A stretch of 64,000 bases of DNA, taken from NCBI GenBank assembly GCA_023238725.1, contig CM041553.1:21572001-21636000 (forward strand). Direction: 5' to 3'. The stretch is from Scortum barcoo. Taxonomy: Eukaryota > Chordata > Actinopteri > Centrarchiformes > Terapontidae. Below, in pieces: positions 11,601 to 26,200 of the stretch. A program made the translations under genes and the position numbers. The notes under the pieces were generated by a model. That model worked only from the letters and a program-made list of their open reading frames with translations. It did no database searches and was not told where the DNA came from. Each line of letters begins with the position of its first letter. Within the stretch, counting starts at the first letter, position 1.

Positions 11601-14600
11601 AAGTATGGCCCGGATGTAGTGTGTCATGAGGTAGTTGTTGATGTCCAGGGGCAGTGTGAGCTGGGGGTCAACCTGAACCTTTGGAGCCTGGACCACTGCC
11701 AAACAGTCAGAATGCAGCTCGTCACCTCCTGTACACACACACACACACACACAAAAGACCATCACAGAAATACGACAGTAAATATTGCTGAACCCACTTG
11801 CAAATATGGTGGAACATGTCATTGATGTAGATTTATTTATAGCATTGACTGATCTGTGTGTTTATATGTATGTGTGTGTGTGTGTGCGCGCACCTGAGGC
11901 TGCCTGTAGCAAGGCTGCCAGCTCAGCAGGGATAGGCAGGGTCGTCACATTCACCACTTCTCTATTGATGCGATCCTACATACATCCAAACAAACACACG
12001 TACTTACTGTACATTACACACTAATGCTATATCTTCATCTCTCCAAATGTGGCTCCTCCTCCCTCTCAGACACTTTCACTGTATTTCATCCTTCACTCAC
12101 CTCCTCTGCCTTCCTGGCAGGCTCCACCACTGTCTGACAGAAAGAAAACAGTATCACACTTCACACATTTGTTCATCTTTTTATTCGTTCTTCAAACGCG
12201 AATACTAAAAAAAAAAAATGTCCCCAGAAGATTTCCCTGTTCACACAGACACAAACACAGCGCGCATACCCTCATGTAACGCTGACGGTTGATGATGAGC
12301 AGCACAGCAGAACGGAACCTGATGAGGTACTTCCTCCTCAGAGCAAACTTCTTTCTGTTCAGGAAACACGTTAACCGTGGAGGATGGATTATTCATACAG
12401 ATACAGAGAGAGAGCAGAGCAAAAACAAGAGAAAAAACTTGAAGGAGTCGTTGGCAAGTGTGTAAAAATTTGCATATTTAAACACTCGGCAGCATAAAAA
12501 CACATACATTCTCCATGCATTTTACTAAAAGGATGATCAAGGTAATTAGAACAGTCAGCACAATTAGTGAGGCACTCTTCTAGAGTTAGTTATAGTTTCA
12601 GTGCATGATGTTTCATTTCCCCACATACATCAAAGCCTGACCAACGATCTCTGAAATATTATTACAGACTGAAAATGTTTGACCTTGTTTTTAGTGCCAT
12701 TTTAGTGTCCTCATTAAGTCAGCAAATTAATTTTTACCCATTCAAATAAAATGCAAATTTTCATCACGTCTCCAGGTTCTGTCCGACTGGCACTGAGTGA
12801 GAAATCTATCACTTTTGATGGATGGGCACGGCATGAATCCTCTAGCCCTGTCTCCCCACATCAAGGACATAAGAAACAGATTGCCTGTGATAAGCTTTGA
12901 CCCCTTTGACTCTGTGAAACCAAACACTAAAGCTCAGGACTGAAACTCCAGGCTCAAGCAGCACAGTGGTAGTTTTCTCTTTTGTCTATATTTCTAGGAA
13001 ATGACAGGATCATTTCCAGTTTGTTAATGTGCTCTGATTATCAAATAAAACAACCTGATAAGAAAAATCACTCTTTAGCTGAGCCGTTCATTTCTTTGTG
13101 AGTATGTTGATAAGAGTCGTGCCTTTTTTACGTGGCATCATTTAAAGAAGTCATGAGCCACAGTACTTAAGAGCCCAAAAGGTATCAAAGTTGTTAACCT
13201 CAGTTGAACATCACCTGGCCAGGTAGCCTCTGCAGTGGGCTTCAAACAGGGTCACGCCACACCGGAACTTCCTGAAGTGCTTTCGGATAAAACACATGCG
13301 AGTGTATCTCTGCAGCGTCAGGGCAGCCATGTTCAGCACGCGGTCACGCTTCCCCTCCAACAACTGATACAGCTCCTCCTTCAGGAAAATCTAACACACA
13401 CACCGAAGCACAAATCTAAATTAAACAGTATTTATCTCTAATGTATAATTCATTTGACCTTATTTTACACATGTGTATGTTTCTGAGAGAGCTCACCTTA
13501 CTGACTCCCAGCTGATACGAGCCACTCCTGACGGGACCGAGTTTGTGGAGCATGATGACACAGTTTTCTCCGTCCACAGGTGGAAGATCCCTCAGGCAGA
13601 GCAGGGGCTTTATACCTGTGTGCACACAGTGCACGTCCACACACAAATTTAAAATGACAAGCTGATATGAATTCTGAAGTGAATGTGTAGAGGAACAGTG
13701 AAATCCAAAGCTATAAAAATATATCTTAACTCTGAGTGTAAAATGTAGGTTATTATTGGCTGTAAATTTAAGAAATAGTGTGAGTCTGAATGAGATTTCA
13801 GTAAGTAGGGAGTAGGAAGTACTTGTTTGTATTTAGTAGCTTTATTGTAAATCTAATAGACCGTGAATGACTCTGAAACTGTTTTTCTGTAGTACTGTAA
13901 GTCAGACGACTTTGGCAGCCAGTGGTCAGAGGTGCTGTGAGATCAATTGGTTTCAGCTGCTTTCGTACTGCAGGAGCTGGCAAGTGCCAGATGGCTATTT
14001 CAGCATGAAGAAATTGGTGTGTGAATTGTGCTCTCACCAGAAAAAGCCAATAATTCAAGAAATGTTGACAAGCTGAAAGTGGTGAGTGGTAAGGGCAGCA
14101 GACACTATTCTTTCAGGAGGATGAAACTGTCTGCACTATATTTTAGCACAAATGGCTCAACTGGAGCTAAAACCTTTCCACACATCTGCTGAAGGTGAAC
14201 ATTGGTAACTAACCAACCTGGTTAGGAAGTTGTGAAAGGTCAGTCTGAATGGATAACCCTCCCTCCTGATATGGATGGTCTCCATGATACCAGAGTAATG
14301 TAGCTGAGTGTTGACCAGCTCCATGTCAAACACTCCTGGTTCCTACACATACACATAAATGCATACACATAATACGCATGAGCTGTATATTAAATACCAA
14401 TTAAAATAAAATTAAAAAACACTGCAAACCTGCACACACCATACAACTGCAAAATATACCTTATGATGGTTTGGCTTGATGCATCGCACAAAATAAGGGT
14501 TACACCTGTCATAGATAGATGAGAACGAATGGATGGATAAATGAATGTATGATTTGATAAAGGCTTAGTACATCAGGGGATCTGTAAGAACCATAAGGAA

Positions 14601-17600
14601 ACTGTGAAAAACCAACTTTCTAAGTAGAAATCGGCAGAGCATTGTAAAGTTTTACAGTTGAAGCTAAATATAAACAGTTTCAGCCTAAAAGATCTCCACA
14701 GGCCTGTGTTTCCATCTAAAAGAGACATTATTGAGCTCAAATGACGCATAAAATTCATCTTTCCAAGATAAATGGTGCCTACAAACACTGACACTGAAAG
14801 CTTATAAGGTTGCCAGAACTGATTTCTCATCACTTTAGCTTAATGATACACAAAGGAAAAACAAATTGCCTATTTGGGCACAAGGACATAGACTGATACG
14901 TGTCAGTCTCTCATTCCTTGGTCCTCACTTCATACACACTTTCTAGATTCAGTATCTCACAGTAAATTTTGGACTGTTACAGTGTGACTCATCATTATTT
15001 TGCATCACCACTGCAGAGCAGTATAATTTACATGTCTGCCTTCTCACAAGCAAAACACAGTTAATGTGGGACTACATAATACATACATAATACAAATTTA
15101 GACTTACAGTTTGAACCCTTAAATGAGATGGAGGAATGCAATTATTACTAGTGTATTACTATTCAGTGGCAAACAGACAGACACAACTTTTTCCACTTAT
15201 GTTATAAAGGTGTGTTGGAGGTTTTCACATTGTCCTAAAGGTTAAATGAGTGCTCAAACCTTTCCATCTTCTCCAGCAGCTCCTGCAGGCTGTTCTGGAA
15301 CTTTGCACTGACCGTGTTGGCCTGATAACGACGAGCTGCGCTGCTGCGCCGCACGTTAGACCGCTGCTGAGACACAGACTCTGAGTGCTTTAAGAAGAGG
15401 CTGGATACCATCTGTACACACACGCACACACACACACACATACACACACACACACACAGAGGACAAAGAGATGAGTCAAAGTGTGAGCAATCAAGAAAAC
15501 AGTGAGTAATGTTTCAGCATCAGTTCAACTTACTGTCAACTAAAAAATGTACTCTCAAAAAAATCATGATGATATCATCATGATATTGATATGATATTAA
15601 ATAAAGGACAGTGAACACTATAAATATTGAAACAATAACACAGAATAAGTCATAAGAAAAAGGTGTGTTTGCATGTCTCACTCTGTTCTTGCTCTGCATG
15701 AAGAGGTCCAAAACATCCTGGCGGACCATGTCGAAGTTCTTATCCAAGAATTTGTGCACCTGCACATGTGATTGTGACATCAGATTCACCGGTGGACAAA
15801 AAGTGTAAAAGCTCTGTGCACACTGATCCAAAGTCGAGAATTTAAGAGGTAATAAATGAAAGAAGAAGTTTATCTTGAAAACAAAGATTTAGAATGAAAT
15901 GTGGAAGTATCAGTGACAGATTAACTTTGGGAGACTGGGAGATCTTGATGAGACATTTGAGGTTGACCCTGAAGGCAACAACATATTGCATCCTGCTTCA
16001 ATAACACAGGAAGTAGTAATACCTGGTATGTGACCTTCCCAGCGTAGTGTTTCAGGGTGAACTCAGGCAGTGGCATCTTTGGCCTAGCATATAGCGGGTC
16101 GTTTCCATGGTGATAGTGGCACTTCTGAAGGAAGGTGTGGTCTGTTGCCTAGTGATGATCGGAGACAGTTAATGGTTGGTGAGCCACGGAAACAAGAAAC
16201 ACATGCTGCCTGTGTGCGTTCAGCAGATTGTCTCAGTCAGTTCCTCGAGCAACAACATGTTCATATTTCACTTGAGCATCGGAGACACTTCATAATACGT
16301 TTATTTCAATATGAGCTCAGTCTTACATTACGAGCCGCGGGAATAATGATAACAGCAGGTAGGCAATTAAGTGAACATGTGCAATAGTTTTGTATTGATT
16401 GGAACTGGCTATAATATACCTCAGTGCCCTGGTTTTATGACAAATCCAATAACTGAGACAGGCTTTTTTTTAACTCCAGAGGCAGGAAATATCTGAATCT
16501 TGAGTTATTGTCAGCTGTTGTTTCTTCACAGTACATCTACAATATGTTAAGATTTCCTGTAATCCAATCCAACTTCATTTTAACTACACATGCTCACCAA
16601 AGGAGTCTGTCTGGGTTGATTAGATCTCTGAACAGGTTTTCAATGAAGTAATGAATTATTAACGTCCGCTGCTTTAATTAAGCACCATTTGTATTAATCA
16701 GTCTTATTCTCACTTCACTTTCACTCATGTTTTATCATGACATTTTAGTGATTTCCCTCAACTTTGGAAATCAAGAGTTTAGTTCAACAGGTGTGGATGA
16801 ACCTGAGGGAAGCCGCACTGGTCATCCAGTATGCGCAGTATCCCATGAGGCTTAGCAGCGATGAGGTCAAGACAGGCCTGGTTGTTGCTGAAGGGCTGCT
16901 GCTGCCATGTGATCTGCTCCCGCATGTACTCCTCCTGCACACACAGCACAAAGGTTTATCAGGCTGGTCGAGATATAAAACTCCTCAAAAGCCACTGTTG
17001 GCTGTTTCCAGTTCAAGATTGGGTGTCCACTATAGTTAAGAGATTTAACAATCTGTGGATTAATGAAAGCTCCTCAGAAAAATTTACTCTACATCAACCC
17101 TTTATTGATGCTATTTAATATTTTCGTGGCTTTTAACTAAAAACAGAGGGTTGGGTGTGGATCTCGCTGATCTACAGTTTTTTCTTTCAGCTCCTTTTTA
17201 TTAATAGTCCACTGCTGATCTGCTGCTGATCTGTGGAAACTGACTTATTTATTCCTATAGAGGCCACTTCCTGCCAGTTTCCATTTTTGTGTGACTAAAA
17301 TTAGTTCTGAATGTGAGGATACATCACTACTTGTAATAATATTTTTCTTTCATCCCGTTTAAAAAAAAAAAAAGTCACATGGCATACAAAGCAAAAAAAA
17401 AAAGGCTTTCTGCTAAGACTATCTGGGGAAATCAGACTTCTCTAATTCACTACCCCCTTGCACTCTTCTATACAAAGCACTTTTGAAATTAGGCTACTGT
17501 AGAAACCTTGTACTGTATGCAATCATACTAAATGACTAAATGTTTAATATTAATGTGCAGCTAGGACCTGTGTCATGATCATACTTCGTTGTCTCTTCTT

Positions 17601-20185
17601 TAACTTTTCAAACATATTTAGGCCAGTTTTAACTTAAATGTCTAAATATCTTTTGATACTCAAACCAGCACATCCATCCTCAGTGAGAAAATTAAAACAT
17701 ACGTCTGAAAATATCAACTTGTAGTTTCCCTGACCTGCTCCTCCTGGAAGATGACCCTGTTAAAGTAGAACTGCAGAGTTTCATTGGCGTAATTGATGCA
17801 CAGCTGCTCAAAACTGTTCACCTGTAGCTCCTGGAGGGAAAAGAGATGAGACATTGGGGGAGTTAGGGAACAGAGGTTAGCTCAGCTCACCAGCGCCATA
17901 ACATTATTGAGCAAGGTCGTTCCAAAGCTTGACCTCAAATCCATATATGTCCAATATGGAGATGGAGAGGGCTTCGTTGCGAGGGTAGACCCGTCCATTG
18001 ATGCGCTCTGTCAGCCAACTAAACAGCAGCGAGTACAGGATCTTGGCAACGGCATCTCTATGAGGAACACACAATAAGGTTTCTATGGAAACAGAAAACC
18101 CGGTTCCTATGGAAACAGAGGACATCTGAAAAATCTCTCCCCCAGCCCTGACATCCTTTGTCCTCACATGCCTCTACCAAAGATTGGAAGAGAATATCAA
18201 AGACTCCTCACCCCCTCTTAGTAGTCTCTTGGTATGATTTTAGAGACAGGGGGGTAAAAAAAAAACGAGGACATTAAAAATCTTCAAACAAGAGTGTCAG
18301 ATGGGCTTTTATTCAGGTTATTCTGAGCAGAAGTAGGTGCGTAGTATTTAATTTAAGAGATACTATATTCAGACTTTTATTCACGCACTCACCTGGCATC
18401 TACAGCACTCTCCACTGTGAGCGGAGTGAAGATCTTCTCCCTCACTGTATCCTGTGAGTCAAACAAATCTCTTATCTGATGACAGCTCTTAAATTTCTAT
18501 AATAATATTCCTTAAATCTAAGGTATGTGTGTGACAGTGTGACAGGGTGTTCTGCTCACTGTCAGCTTGAAGGTGACAGACTTCTGCAGGCCGTCAGGTG
18601 AGACCTGCAGCAGCTCCGCTACCACCCTGATCTCCTGTGCGCTCACCACCGAGGCGACCTCCTGACCCTCAGCCTGCGGGGACGCACACCCACGTGTACG
18701 GGAAGCAAAGGCAATCATTATCACCATCATCTATCAACATCATCATTATCATTCAGCCGTGAAACTAAATGCATTTATGGAGCTTTTGTGTGAGTGAGTG
18801 TGTGTGACAGAGAGACCTGGTGTGGCTGGAAGTAGACGTTCCCCAGATGAAGGACAGAGGACAGCAGTCTGTAGATGCCGTTTTGCTCTTCTGGGGTAAA
18901 ACACAGGATGTCCATGGCACTCAGCAGACGCCTGAAGTCCTCCCCATCATCCTTCCCCGCTATGGTACAATCCCCTCCCTGCCCTCGCGTACACACATAT
19001 CGCACACACGCCATTATCAACAACAACACACTTACCCTCAGCCTGTTTAATCACAGCTCTAATTAAAGAACAACTTATCAGCAGCTGAAAGTCTTGTTTT
19101 TGCTGACCTGTTGAACTTCTCCCCTTTGATGCAGTGATGTGAGAGGGTGTGACAGTTCACTGTGACATTACTGCTGGGTGTGGTTACTGGCGCAACAGAG
19201 CACACCTCTGACTTCAAACACTACTTTTCAGCCTGATGTGTTATATTATTATTTAAAAAATAAATCACACGTGCTCGTAGTAGCGAGCACAGACTCACAC
19301 ACCAAAAACAATGTATGGATATTCATTGATACGAGCAATGTGTTGCTTTGTGTTTCATCACATCTCATGAAGTGGTACAAAGAAATCCAAGAGAGCGCAG
19401 TGATAGAAGTGAAGTGTGCAAGAACAGGCATAGTTTATCAGAGGAATAACATAAATCTCAATATTGATAAGAGACTATATTCCATGCCGTGAGTCAGGTG
19501 CGTTAGACTTCCCGAGGGTCTCAGTGCAAGATAAATATGAGGGAATGTGGTGGTACTGTGACCTAAATGGTTTGCCTACTCATAATGACAATGTTAAAGT
19601 ACAGATGTTTAGCAGATATGATGTTTACCATGTTGACCCTCTTAGTTTAGCGTGTTACTGCATTTTCTAAGTAGCACTAAACACAAAGTAGAGCTGAGGC
19701 TGACAGGAATGTTATTTGTTTTGCAGGTATTTGGTCAAAAAAATAATTTAAGTGTTTGTCAAATTGAAACTTTGATCTCAGGATGATTACTCAAATGAAC
19801 CAATGTGAGAGGGTAAAATCACTCTCTAGTTAAACTACTCAAAACTCAACTAGACATAAGCAACATATGAAGAGGGGTCTGAATAGACATTGCTTTGTTT
19901 AAGAGGCCATAACGCAAAATAGTTTGCAACCACTGCCGAAGAGCAATACGAAAATCAATCATTATTAAAGCCTTACCCAGATACACACAGTAACACGTTA
20001 TACATCCATTTTGCAACATTTATCACTCAATATATCTCAGTTTACAAAGAATCCAGGCTCACAATATGTGTGAGTTTTATGTTTGTGTCATTAATCACTT
20101 GGGATAAATGTTGCAAAAATTGACATCTCATTTGTTAATGTGACTGTGAAATTGATTACAGTGACCACTCCTTATCTGTGCTGTG

Positions 20186-20240
<55 letters not shown>

Positions 20241-23200
20241 ACGGGGTGTGTATTTCATATTTCTCAAAGCACCTGATTCAGATAGTAGTAAGTCTCAGCT
20301 TCCTGTAGATAGAGTGAGTGCTTCTCATGAGGAGGAAGACCTGCCAACAACTCATAGAAAATGTGGTAGTTCCTCTCTGATTTGGCCTGTGGATGAAAAA
20401 CACACGCCCACACGGCCACATGACCTACATGAATCAATTATCACATGCACACTAATTCATATACACAATTAGAAAAGTTCTACGATTTAGACCTGTGGTG
20501 GTAGATGAAATGGAAATAGTACTTTAGAAAAGATACCGTAATGGATAAACAAATGGATAAATAGATGGATGGATGGTTCAGTGAATGACTGATGAACAGA
20601 CCGAGCTGTGTAAAGATAGAGCGCAATGTGTTTGACACCTCTCATGCTGTCTGCCTCTATAATCTCCTCTTTCGTACCATGACTCAGTGGTAAGAAGACT
20701 CCAGCCTGACCTGCTGTGTGCGTGTGTGTTTCTCACCTGAAAGACAATGCGGGACTTCTCCAACAGGTACTGAGACGTTATGGCACCGCTGATTACACCC
20801 CTTGTAAATGACACAGAGGCAGGTACACAAATACACAGACACAAGCGCGCACACACAGGCACACACATGCGCACACACAGTAAGTCCGAGTTAAGTAACA
20901 GGTCATGCATGTGTAATGTGCTTGGATCTTCTCTGTCCCAGTTCTAGCAGAAGATCAGCTAATCATCTAACTGTGTTACTGGGACATGTTAGTATACCCT
21001 CCACTTAGCCCTCAAGTGCATATGCATGTGTGTGTGTGTGTGTGTGTGTGTAGATGTGCACATAAGTATCAAAGTTACAACAGATTGCTCGCTAGCTCTC
21101 TAGGTGCTTGCATTTATCCCAGAGAAACTATAGTCAATCTGCAATCCTGTCTTAGTCCAATGGAAGTAACTATGATAACACATGACTATAGCAACAATTG
21201 ACCGAAGTCTGGTATGAAGGGATTTAAAAAAAAAGTGAAAATTCAATTGCATTGTTATTATTTATGTCTACTATTATGTCCAAAATGCTGCCTGCTGCCC
21301 ATAGGAAGAAAATCCTAAATGGTCTCTTACCACATAATGCATTAGTGCAACACATAAAACAATGCCTCTTTATAAAATCAGATTATTTACAAAATGTGGC
21401 AGTGTTTGATTCCAATAACCTCTTTCAGTCAGTGAGGGCTGTCACTCTAACTGATATCACCATGCTCACCATTTGGATGGAGAGTTTATTCATTAAAAAC
21501 TTCAATTGTCACGATACTGATGATATAGAAATGGGGGAATTGTCCTGTTTCTTGATCATCTAGACTCACCTGGATCATCTAAACATTTTGCTAATTCTTG
21601 TCAACATTCGTACAAGTAATGTGTACTCACTCCTCCATGTAGATCTGTGTGTATTTGCCAAAGCGTGAAGAGTTGTCATTGCGCACTGTTTTGGCATTCC
21701 CAAAAGACTCCAACAGGGGCATGGCCTCTAAGATCTGACCAGTCAACACAGACAGAAATGTTACCATGGTTACCTTCGACAGGTATGGTGGTCGTCATGA
21801 AAGCAAAAACAAGGGGTTTACACTTTACCTCTATCTGGTGGGAGACAGTAGAGAAGAACAGTGAAGAGGAAGCAAGAAAGCAATAACAGTGTTAGCTTAA
21901 ATGAGCACAGTGTGAACTGTATTTCTCAGCATGCTTGTACATGATACACTCTATATGTACCTGTTGTGTGACGTTTTGTTTGTGATGTATGGCTGTCAAG
22001 TAACGCAGGATCAGTTTGGTAGCTTCGGTCTTCCCTGACCCACTTTCTCCGCTGTAACCACCAAAAATGTCACACAATCACACATTGAGGAGACAGTGTC
22101 AATAAAAATCAGAAAAAAATGTGCAAAAATTCAACCTGAAAAAAAGCAAAAAATACTTTTAAACAGTCATACAGCATCTTTAAAGTTTTAGAGTTTTGAC
22201 CAAGTGCTGCTAGTTGAAATCAACAGCAAATTCAAGGCCTTTCAACACATTCATACCTGATTACAATACACTGGTCCTTTTTGGCATCCATCATGGTGGT
22301 ATATGAGAGATTAGCAATGGCAAAAAGATGACTGCAACACAACAAAATATTTTTTTAAAGAAAAAGCACTTTTGTATTCTTATTAGTTTTGTGTGTGTGT
22401 GTGTGTCTAGTGGTTCATGTTTGTTGCGTATGTGTTTGTGTGTATATGTGACTGTGTGTGTGGAAGTGAATTGGTTGTGAAATCCATGACAAAACCAATC
22501 AACAGCAGTGTAATAGGAGCCTCTTACTAACACCTGAGAGTGCTGGCATTTACACCTCCATTTATCACCATACCTGTACCTCATAGCACAGCGTACGACA
22601 CATGTAGACAGATGTAGTACAAGCATGCAATCATGCAGGAACACGCAGACTCAAAGCTTGCAGTTAAAGATTAAAGAGTTTTATCAGCGCTCTGTGTGCA
22701 AAACTGGAAAGCACTCAGAGTGTGTACATCTCCAACAAAACAGCACAGTCATCTAATAGAGAAACTGACACAAACACACTAACACACACTCCCTGCTCTT
22801 ACGGAGGGTTGTCACTCAGGCTGTGGCCCCCATACTGAAGCACCATATCTGTGCCATAAATGTTGAGCAGCTTGTAGGGATTCACAGACACGAGAATGCT
22901 GCCTATGTAGGTCTGTTTGAACGGAGGAAGAAAGGACAAAAAGGAGAGTGGCTGTAGCAGGCGGAGTCCATGACATTTGACGGTCGTGGTCATTTAATTT
23001 AATTAAACATACATATACAAGTTCCTGGTCATAGCGCTTCTTGAGGTTCATCAGAACTGTGGTCTCATTCAGCTCACTGAAATTAAACACAGAGGAAATT
23101 AAACACACATGTACAGAGCACACATTGTCACACTGGAGCAGGATTCCCACACTCACTTTGACATCCAATATTAATTACTTGTCAATGACATTTAATCTTT

Positions 23201-26200
23201 CTCTGTGAAAACTGGTAAAAGTATGTGGTGTCAAATTCAGACATAAGGATATCAGCTCTTGGTAGCATGTCAGGAAATAACTGTGGAATCATTTCTTTCA
23301 AAGTGATGTTGAAATGACACAAATATCCAATGCAGGGATTCATCAGGATGTGAAGTGATCCGTTCGATAGAGATCTACTTGGGTGTTGCATTTTAATAAA
23401 ATACGTATATACTTCACATACTTAGTGCTAGGGATTTCAAAGTCTACGGACACACTGGGACACTCACACACTGGGACACACACACACACACACACACACT
23501 GGGATACACATACATGCAAATTGATGCTTAAAGAAACTAAAAGGATATGCATTGAAATGAGCTGTGCTGCTCCACGCTGGAGCAACAAAATGCTTGCAAG
23601 TGTTTGACAGTGTTTGAATGAGCTGTGAGGCTGTTTGTTAATACTGGATTCTGCTTACGGCAGCTGCGTCATGTCCTCCATTCCCTCTGCCCAGCGTTTC
23701 ACCCTGTGGCTGGTTGAGGGCATGCTTAGGATAGAGTAGATCTGGACACACAAACATAATGGTATGTAATTAGTCCAACACTGTCATGCAACATTGTCAA
23801 AGCTTGAGGGATATTGTCATCACATGATGGAGAGCTGATTAAAATATGCAGAAATTCAAATGCTCTTGCTTGTAATCTCTACAGCTAAATGTTTCTGTGG
23901 GACACCCAGCTTCAGTTATTGCTTGAATAATGTCTATATTTCCCTTATTCCTATACCAATTTATTGTCCATCAACTGCCATTAAAAATGCAAAAAAAATC
24001 ATGTGGTTACATGTTACCTTTACAGACACATGGGAATAAACAGTGAATTAATAAATTTAACTACCTTGTCATACCAGCTTTGACCAGGTAGTCGCTCTCT
24101 GTCAGGAGTCCATTCTGGCTGCAGCTTTCCGTCCACAACTTGAGGTGTGGGTAAATATCCCTCTAACACCCCATCTTCTCGGTACATGGACCATTTTGAC
24201 AGATTCTGGACCGTCCCATGCGGTAAAACCCTCTCAGCTGCCCAAACATCTTCTCCTCCTTCCCCTCCTCCTTGGGCATTCCTGGCCCAATGTCCTGAGC
24301 GTGGCCCATAGGGAGGAACCACAGCGTAGCGATTATCCTCACCCTGCAGGCCTGTTGGCACCCTGTATGAGGCATAGCGAAGTTGCTGGTTTTGGATGGC
24401 ATCAGAAAGGCTTGGGTTGTGAAACCGACGTGTGAGAAGAGAACCATCCGGCAGCCTGTGGGACAAGGAATGACAAGAACATTTAACAGGGTTGTACAAC
24501 ACTGACAAAATGATGACATCGAAAAAGGTTTTGTGGACATTGTGATATAAATGGCCTTCATTTAGCTTTTCTATAGATAATGCATTTCAACTGCAGGAAC
24601 TTGCCCAGGGTGCCAAGACCCTTTTGAGGAACTAAAACTGCCTTCAACAAAGGAATGATGGATTTGTCACCGATTGGTCAAGGACGAAATCCTCTGCAAC
24701 TTATGTACAATTCATTCACAAAACAAGGACTGTTAAAACTCTAGTGTTGATATCAGGATGAGGGGTGGTTCTTGATGTGACCTAATAATAAAAATAAAAT
24801 TAGCCTTTGCTGCTGTCTTCCCAACTAGTTTAAAAAGAAGAGCAAGATAAACAGATGAAGTGTGAATGATGAGTAAATGAGAGACACAGGGAGCTGAAAT
24901 AACCATCATACACTCCACAGATTGTCAACTTTGCTTTTGGCCTCCTTTCCCTCCTCTGAATGTGTCTCTTTTTCATTCACTCATTACATCTAATGACAAA
25001 CATGAGACACATCAGTAAATAACAACAGGACAACAACTTAGTGTTGTTGTTGTTTCCTTTGGTGCAGAATTTCCATTTCAAACAAGAACATTTTCACCAC
25101 AGCCCTAAGACCTACAAATGCAACACACTGTATAATACCACACATATAAAAAAATAAAGATGTGTGACAATGACAGCAACAACAATTTGCCATTCACTGT
25201 GGAGACAAGAGGCCACCTTTAACAAACAACAACAGAATTACAAAGAATAACTTTTGCCGATGGAGACTGAACTGGCTTGTGCATAGGAACATGGAAGTTC
25301 TGTGAGAAAATATTGGTTTTGTATGTCTTAATACCCATCCACACTGTCCCCATCCACAGCAGTACATTGCCAGTCATGCCAACTGCCATCTCCTGTAGGT
25401 AATACAGTAACTATGGATAAATACCTCATACTACACCACTTTAAAAAACTGAACCATCTTTTTAATGTCTACTGTAGATTACAGCTTGAATTCTCATCAG
25501 GTAATTCTGTGCAACACCTGAACAAGCCTATAAGGTCACTGCCCTAGTTTCCATTTATAGTGTAGGCACCTACCTGAATTTATCACCATGGAATCCCTCA
25601 ATCCGCAGAGCAGAGGCGAGGTTGGGAGGGGTGGGTTTGGGTGCACCTGAAAGTACAGAGCTCTCTGACAGATGATAGAGACCTGCAGATCGCATTGCCG
25701 CGTTTTGCCTCAGAGCAGCTGCGAGGTTGGGAGTGGAGGGTTTCTGGCCAGGAATAATCAGGGAACCATCAGGAAGCTGGTATGATGCGTTACGAAGGTT
25801 CTGATTTGTAAGAGCCTGAGCAAGACAATTAGGGAAGTAATTAGAAATTGCTAAATTGTGCAAATTATTCTCACCAAACTGTATCATTCAAAAGTCTGTA
25901 ATGGCAACATTGCTGTGTTTGATATTCAAACAAACATAGGGTTAACGAAAAGTTGCAATAGTTGCAGCAGCAAAGTAGTAAATTTAACAGGTACATACTT
26001 TAGACAGGTCAGGGGCAACTGGTTTACGTGGGTCAATGATGATAGTTCCATCAGGCAGGGTGTAGGACACACCCTTTAAATAAGGATTCTGCAGGGCAGC
26101 TGCCAGGTTGGGGCTCTTTGGTTTCCTTGGGTCCACTATAATAGTTCCATCTGGCAGTGTGTATGAAGCTCCTTTCAAGGCTGGGTTACTGAGGGCCTTT

